From: Mariannaea sp. PMI_226
Taxonomy: Eukaryota > Ascomycota > Sordariomycetes > Hypocreales > Nectriaceae
Direction of reading: 5' to 3'
Assembly: GCA_024336345.1 (NCBI GenBank)
Contig: JANFOG010000004.1
Coordinates: forward strand, 2,666,001-2,730,000
Length of the DNA stretch: 64,000 nt
Below, in pieces: positions 58,229 through 64,000 of this stretch. Position 1 is the stretch's first letter, and each line of letters opens with the position of its first letter. The notes below the pieces were generated by a model. It was given only the letters and a program-made list of their open reading frames with translations. It made no database searches and had not been told where the DNA came from. Both the position numbers and the translations under genes were made by a program.

Positions 58229-59915
58229 TTTCTGTCAGAAAAATTATACATTGGCCTTTTCTGGAAATAGCTCATGGGTGAACTGAGCTTGTTGGGGTGT
58301 CGGGGGTAGCACACACTTTTGCGGCTACAGTATTGGTGGATCGTGTCAAGACAATTGATGGAGACCCAACACCAAGCGCAAAGACACCATGACGCAGACA
58401 GGTCTCTGATGCAAACCTGTTCGTTGTACCCCTTGGATTGCGATAGATCTGCAATGACGTGGCCACCAAGTAATATTATGGAACCGTGGTCAAGATGAGC
58501 ATTTCGATGAATAACTGTTCAGCTGTCTACTGGAATGAAATGAATGGGATTAAAAATATCCCAAGCGCGAGATGTTCGAATAAGGATCAACTCGATTGTT
58601 GTAAACGAATTACTGTTCTGCCAACGCCATCGGACAGTCTTCTCAGGTATTCTTACTGGTATTATGTCGCAGGAGACGGATCCATGCTTCACATGCTACG
58701 GCGCCTACAGCACATCAATTGATACGAGGCAGCCTAGACACGCTGGCCAGGTTGAAATACCGAGTTGTACCCATTTTTTGTTGATCCATTGATATATTGG
58801 AACCTTTGGGGCGATCGGTGTGATTAGAGTTCTCCGGATCTCCGAGCGAAGTTGAAGAAATTGACAAGGTTGAGAGATGCATGAGAGAGCCTCGCTAAGA
58901 AGGTTTGGAAGATTCTAAAGATGGACTGGAAAGAAATATAGATATATATAAAAATAACAAAATAATTATAAACAAAATAGAATAGAATAGAAATAAAATA
59001 AAAGTGAAAAAGTACCACTAGTACCTAGTATAGCATTTTAAAACAAAGTTTTTTTTCAGCCCAGCAGGGTGTTGTGACAACTATTTTTCGTTCGATCGCG
59101 GGATGCATCCATCCATTGATGCTTTTATGTGTGTGGAGTACGAAGTACAGTACAGCCCTGTAGAGTAAAAGAAAAAGGGTTTTTACGAGGAGGCAGACAT
59201 ACGAAGCAACCAGTTAGCATACCCTAGAGGAAATCAGTCTTGGGCAAGCGCGGATCCTTCTTATATTCTACCAAACTTTAATGTACCCTTAGCAGGTAAT
59301 TGATTCCCAAGTCAACGAAACGAAAAGTCAAGCCATTGCAAAACAGCTGGGTTGCTGCATGTAAGATGAGGACCTAGTGGCATCTACACAGTATTTCCTA
59401 TTAGTCAAGAGATAACTTGGGGTAGAGGCGCCGCCATCGCCACCCACACCCCCCGGCTTGGTCCAGTGACCAAAATATGGTTAAAAATACGATTCACAAC
59501 TGTAAGCTTGAAATCAACTATATAAACGTTTGTCCAGCGTACTATGGTATGGAGGCCCTACCTAGTTCGAAGGTGGATGGATGTGTCAAATACGAGAAAA
59601 CCTTCATGCAGTCCAGGCAATACTTTCCATGCTAGTGAGGTGTGCCGCAACAGCCCGGGACATTGTATTGGATCACGGCCAAGAGCATGCATAGTGTTAA
59701 CCTGAACTGGACGGTGAATGCATTGGAGGGTGCAAGCCAGGTGCAAGCCAAAACGGTCAGAGTCCCGAGCTGCAGCACAACGCAGCTTGTGACCTCATGG
59801 ATGCACGCTGGGCTGGGAACAAGTGACAACAAGACACCAGCCAACATCTACGTAAAGGCGGTTGAACACGAAGTACGAGATACAGTACAGTTACAGCAAG
59901 CAAGAGAATAAACTA

Positions 59916-59938
59916 CAGCTGCAGCTGCAGCTGCAGCT
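59916..59938. repeat. CAGCTG/GCAGCT repeat, self-complementary
   Basis: Nearly four copies of the palindromic hexamer unit GCAGCT/CAGCTG follow directly on one another. The array can fold back on itself and also contains overlapping PvuII- and PstI-type palindromes. It lies in gene-poor DNA. Confidence 0.85.
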
Positions 59939-60699
59939 TACAGCTCAGTCAGGGTGTCTGCCAAGGAAGATGCGTTGTGCAAACGATGCAGCCATAAAGC
60001 TTCAAGCGCTCCGAGACTTCCAGAGCTGAAGCCTGGGCAGGAAACGGATCGGCAGCTAGACGTCGATCGGGACCGCCCTAGATGTTGGGACATGGTCGGA
60101 TCGCCGGTAGCTGCCGCGAGCACGTTGAACGACCAGACGCCACTCCTACTAAGTCACGGGAGGGGGAGGGGGGAAATCAGAAAGGAATTGGGAAACCGAA
60201 CTGTGGATGTTTGCACGCGATGATCTCGAACGATTTGCAGGTTAGAGCTGAAAACGGGCCTGACCTGTGTGTGGCGGCAAGCGTTCGCTAGACCACTCTG
60301 TAGGCGCCTGGATGAACGTGTGACACAGGACACTGGATAAGTTACTGGGGGGGGAAGGATTAAAATAATGCCAATTGCTGATCACGGTGAATAAATTTTT
60401 TTGGATCATGGTAGGAAGAACTACATAGTAATAGTACCCAGTTATGCCAAGAGCTGGTGTTTATTGTAATAGGATATATAAACATGACGGCAGCGTGAAG
60501 AGGAAGAAAAAGAGCCCTGTGATGTGAGGCTACGTAGGCTTCGGAACTCGGCTATGCACCTAACTAGAATACCTTATATTTTATTTTAGGTGGCTGTAGT
60601 GGGGGGGTTTGAGCTTTGAAGCCCAAGCATTGATTGATTTGTGTTCTAGGTACGGAGTAATTTACTGCATCGTTCGGGACTGAGTTGCTTCCCTACAGC

Positions 60700-60742
60700 G
60701 GTGGTAGTGGTGGTGGTGGTGGCGGCGGCGGCGACGGCGACA
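60700..60742. repeat. GGT/GGC trinucleotide repeat
   Basis: GGTGGTAGTGGTGGTGGT passes into GGCGGCGGCGGCGACGGCGAC. The minus strand would read as ACC/GCC repeats, which makes the overlapping ORF at 60646-61062 look longer than the evidence allows. Confidence 0.85.
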
Positions 60743-62520
60743 GGGCTTGCTGCAGGGTTACAGCAGCTAAACGGCCACACAGACGGTGATGGACTATGAC
60801 GATGATTATGGGAGAGGGTAAGGGTTAAAAGAGGGGGTGGACAGCTCACGGGTTCAAGCAAAAAACAGGAACACAAGACAACATCCTCCCCCCCCTTGCC
60901 TGCAGTGCAGTGCAGTTCCAGCTCGTCGAGTGGTGCCGATCCATCCGATTGGAAGAAGCTAGTGTTGATGAAGCGGCATGTTCGTGAGAAGAGCAAGGGA
61001 CGGAGGGCGTGAGAGCGGGCGTGAGCAGCCTCTTGATGGAACTTGGGATCTCGATGAAACACTGGCCTTGGCGATCAGGGCAGAGGCCAACGTGCGCCGC
61101 CCGTGGAGTCCAAACGGAGGCCCCGTATCTCCGTATACGGAAGACAGAGTACCTGAGTACCTACCTTACGTAGTACGTATCCGCAGTACGGTTATCCTCT
61201 TCAAGCCGGGGGAGTGGGATAGAAGGGTAGGGGAGGGGAGGCCACCGTCTAAGTAAGCTACTAGCCTGCGTTGGACAGTGTCATTTTGACAATATAATTA
61301 CATCAAAAAGGGGACGGCACCTCGTATCCGCTACGGTCCAATAACCCTGAGATTGGCCCCGTGCGCTAGGCGGCTTTAAGCCGTGTGCTGTTTGGGCTTA
61401 TTTTGTTCATTGATGCACACACCTGCGGCTGCTTTGTTAGCGCAGGTGGCTTTTCGGTCTTGGTGGTCCCAGGCCTCCTTCGGGTAGCATGTCGTATTCA
61501 GCCAAAGGAGAGGAAGACATGGCATGCGACTTTTGCTTTGTGCCATGCACCATGCACCATGCATGCAATGGGCTGAAGAGGGTCCGGGCATTTTTTACAA
61601 TGATTATTAAGATTAAGAATAAGGGAAAAAAAAAAACCCCTCCCCCCAAGAAAAGAAAAGAAAAGGAAGAAGAGGATCAAAAATTGGTTCTGTTCGACGT
61701 GGCTGGCTCGGCGACCTCGTATCGGTGCAATGAGACAGCAAAAAGCCATATTCAGAAAGGATATGCAAGAAAATGCTTTTGCTGCCCTGGCGTGATGCGT
61801 CTATCCTTGGCGGCTCCGGATGGATTTTTTTCAAATGCAATGGCTTTTATTAATTTTTTATTTTATTTTATTTTTATTTTCCCTTTTCCCTTTGATTATT
61901 GACGTATTGACTGATTGACTGACTGATCGACTGCAGCCGGCAGGGCCGTCGGCACCAATGCAGTATCGATCAGGTACAGAATACAGGGAAAGCTGGGATG
62001 GTTTATTCGTCCCCTGCTGCAAGCACAGATGTCTGCTGTACTACAATAGTACTGTCTCTACGTAATGCATCTCGTAACTACTGTGTACCTACCTACCTTA
62101 CCTTATACCGTACCTGACCGAGGTCCAGCAACAGACGCCTATCACTTTAGGAGGGGCAGACCGTGTGTTGGGCTTGGATGAGCCACCACCAACGTGCTTT
62201 TTTTAATCGATTTTTTTGTTTTTTACCCTTGCAACAATTGGATTCTGCCATACCCATATTGAATTGGATGTCAAGTACACATTGACGCCCATCCCATGGC
62301 CTATTTGACAGGTCTTGGAGTGAAAGCCACGAGCGCCAAGTTCGTGGGGAAGCGCGCTCCAGAAAAGGAGCAGCAAGCAGGGCACCATCATGGGTATATG
62401 GGTATAATGGGGCCCGGCCGACAACAAGCGCTGAAATATTGCGACCCTCGTGTTGGTGCCACAAGCGACCCTATTGGTCAAATTCGCTGCTTGGCACCTT
62501 GGCACTCTGGTCCCCTTGTG

Positions 62521-62580
62521 TTTATTCCACTTTGGTTTATTCCCCTTTGGTTTATTCCCCTTTGGTTTATTCCCCTTTGG
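62521..62580. repeat. 15-base minisatellite, four copies
   Basis: Four head-to-tail copies of TTTATTCCCCTTTGG fill exactly 60 bases; the first copy has one mismatch (CCAC for CCCC). It lies about 575 bases upstream of the tyrosinase start codon, within its probable upstream regulatory region. Confidence 0.95.
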
Positions 62581-63154
62581 CCCACGCTGGTGTGTGGGTT
62601 CTCTTGTGTGCGCGCTGGGTGCTGGGTGTGCTGGGGCGAGACCAGGAAAAGCAACCTGGAACTATTTTTAATGCTCCATCATCTCTTGACGACCAACGGT
62701 TCCTCCAATCACCGGTGGCGCTAGACCTGCTTACAGGTACAGCTTTCCTCCAAGGCCCGCAGCAATCTGATCTCGGGGCGTTTCCCACGAAAAGTCCCCT
62801 TGAGCTCAAGGGGCCCTGCCTTACACCATACTACTCCATCCAGATTACTTATTCCGTTTGTAGGGGAGGGGGGGTGGTACATGGTAGGGAGGGCGACGGA
62901 GGTTGGAGGATGGAGGGGGAATTTAGAAACCACTAGTTAACGCTACTCCATACTTTCTAAGAGGGTAAATCGGGTTCTGGAAATATTAAGACTGCTCATG
63001 TCCTAGCCCCTTGATCCATTTTCTCTCGGTTCCTTCAACCTCTCACTTCTATCCTCTCGTTAACCCCAATTGAGTGTTGTTGTAGCTTTTTTTGCTTCAA
63101 CACTCTTCCTTTTTTGCCTTGGTTGAGGCTGTCCTTTTCCTTTCCCCTACAATC

Positions 63155-64000
63155 ATGTTGATGCGCCTCTCTGTCGCCTTCTGGGCGCTTTGTGCGCTGG
63201 CCTCTATGGCCCTCGCTGCGACCAACTATCCCATCACTGGTGTCAAGGTCGCCTCGGGTAGCGCAGTTCCTCTTCGACTCAATATCAACACCCTTCAGGC
63301 CAATGGCGGCCCTATGTGGTAAGTACTTGCTATTGTCTCCCTTCTGTAGGAGGCAGGTTGTATCAATCTGCCTCCTAAACCTCACACAATTCATGTTGAA
63401 TATACTTGATATTAACTTCTTTCTTTTTCTTCTTTTTCCCCCAGGGATCTCTACATTCGTTCTATCATCGACATGCGTTCGCTGGATGCTACCGACCAGC
63501 TCGGTTACTTCCAGGTGGCCGGTGCGTATCCCTTCATTCCTCCCAGCCTTTTTCATGACAGCACCAAGCTAACCGCCAACCACAGGAATTCACGGCAGAC
63601 CCTACATTCAGTGGAATGGCGCCGGTGGTGAGACCAGCAATGGCTGGGAGGGTTACTGCCCCCACGGTGTAAGAAGCCGCCCATTGGCCTTTCATGCCTT
63701 GGTTCGAAAAAGAGCATTGTGTCTAACATTCTTTTGCAGGAGAACCTGTTCCTGACCTGGCACCGACCTTACGTTATGCTTTGGGAGGTATGATGCTCCA
63801 TTATCTGACCCCGTCATTGTTTCTAATTGAAACCTTTTTTACTTACTATTTCTACAGCAACGCCTGGTTGAAACCGCCACCAAGCTCGCCAACCAGTACC
63901 CTTCTGCCTACAGATCTCAGTATCTCACCGCTGCGAAGAACCTCCGAGCTCCTTTCTGGGACTGGGCCGCCAGCCCTACTGTCCCTGCTGCCACCGTGCC
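63155..64000 (+). CDS. Secreted tyrosinase (3' end beyond the window)
   Basis: Tyrosinases are dinuclear copper oxidases that hydroxylate monophenols and oxidise diphenols to quinones, for melanin or phenolic cross-linking. Five exons are visible: 63155-63318, 63445-63521, 63586-63668, 63740-63787 and 63858 to the window end. All joins keep phase, with donors GTAAGT, GTGCGT, GTAAGA and GTATGA. Residues 1-21 (MLMRLSVAFWALCALASMALA) form a signal peptide, so this is the secreted type seen in Trichoderma Tyr2 rather than the cytosolic type. The copper-A site is present: the His of GIHGRPYIQW, the His of GYCPHG and the His of FLTWHRPY, followed by LWEQRL. An FWDWAASPTVP motif follows. The copper-B site and C-terminus lie past 64000. 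The next 500 bases upstream are CT-rich and carry a 15-base minisatellite. Confidence 0.93.

Larger units (their letters stand above)
48996..63154. other. 14 kb gene-poor interval between the LtaS-like gene and the tyrosinase gene
   Basis: No gene in this interval can be named. It has many short repeats, a recurrent GTACGGAGTAC/GAAGTAC motif, several AT-rich islands (for example 58.9-59.0 kb and 61.85-61.90 kb) and G-rich runs. Minus-strand blocks at 51853-52650 and 53830-56530 look like possible exon chains and are listed at low confidence. The last 500 bases before 63155 are CT-rich and should contain the tyrosinase promoter. The absence of large ORFs and of recognisable transposon ends argues against recent element insertion. 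Confidence 0.5.

Noticed and set aside
60646..61062. 138-codon minus-strand ORF
   Set aside because: Extended by the GGT/GGC trinucleotide repeat, giving Ala/Thr runs; no domain, no splice support.
61489..61902. 137-codon plus-strand ORF
   Set aside because: Built from A-rich low-complexity sequence (Lys/Glu runs) and ends in a T-rich run; no protein features.
1..64000. tRNA or 5S rRNA genes
   Set aside because: I looked for B-box-like GGTTCRANYCC sequences with a matching upstream A box and found none that form a cloverleaf by eye; a tRNAscan-SE run would settle it.
1..64000. Intact transposons, LTRs or CRISPR-like arrays
   Set aside because: No reverse transcriptase, integrase or DDE motif, no long direct or inverted terminal repeats, and no regularly spaced repeats were seen.

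Overview
The window comes from the nuclear genome of a filamentous ascomycete, most likely a Sordariomycete and perhaps Hypocreales. The evidence is short introns with GTRNGT donors and CTRAY branch sites, long CT-rich leaders, kilobase-scale spacers, and a protein set typical of Pezizomycotina: Vps36, a Sac3/GANP-family protein, Bem1, a TRP-type vacuolar channel, an RTA1-family protein, DUF2434 and a secreted tyrosinase. The genus cannot be named from sequence alone. All exon limits were worked out by hand from splice signals and reading phase.

Left part (1-31 kb): the 3' end of a CENP-B/Tc5-type helix-turn-helix protein (+) faces VPS36 (-). VPS36 shares a 660 bp divergent promoter with a THP3/LENG8-like gene (+). 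After about 5.6 kb without a convincing gene comes BEM1 (+), converging on a small membrane protein gene (-). The YVC1-like channel (-) and an RTA1-family gene (+) are divergent. Then come a single-pass serine/threonine-rich cell-surface protein (+) and, convergent with it, a WRAP53/Swt21-like WD-repeat gene (-).

Middle part (31-49 kb): a 5.8 kb gene-poor stretch, a large nuclear-looking protein with zinc-finger-like motifs at both ends (+), a DUF2434 membrane protein (-), another 3.4 kb gene-poor stretch, and a membrane-anchored LtaS/sulfatase-superfamily enzyme (-).

Right part (49-64 kb): about 14 kb with no gene I can name, rich in short repeats and a recurring GTACGGAGTAC/GAAGTAC motif. 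It ends in the first five exons of a secreted tyrosinase that runs off the window. Several minus-strand blocks here, and at 32-36 and 43-44 kb, look as if they could be exons of intron-rich orphan genes. They are reported at low confidence, because by eye more than one frame of the same block can look protein-like.

Themes: membrane traffic and cell polarity (Vps36, Bem1), vacuolar calcium (YVC1), the cell surface (RTA1-like, S/T-rich surface protein, LtaS-like enzyme), RNA processing or RNP biogenesis (THP3-like, WRAP53-like) and pigment or phenol oxidation (tyrosinase). No metabolic cluster, CRISPR array, rRNA, tRNA or intact transposon was recognised.
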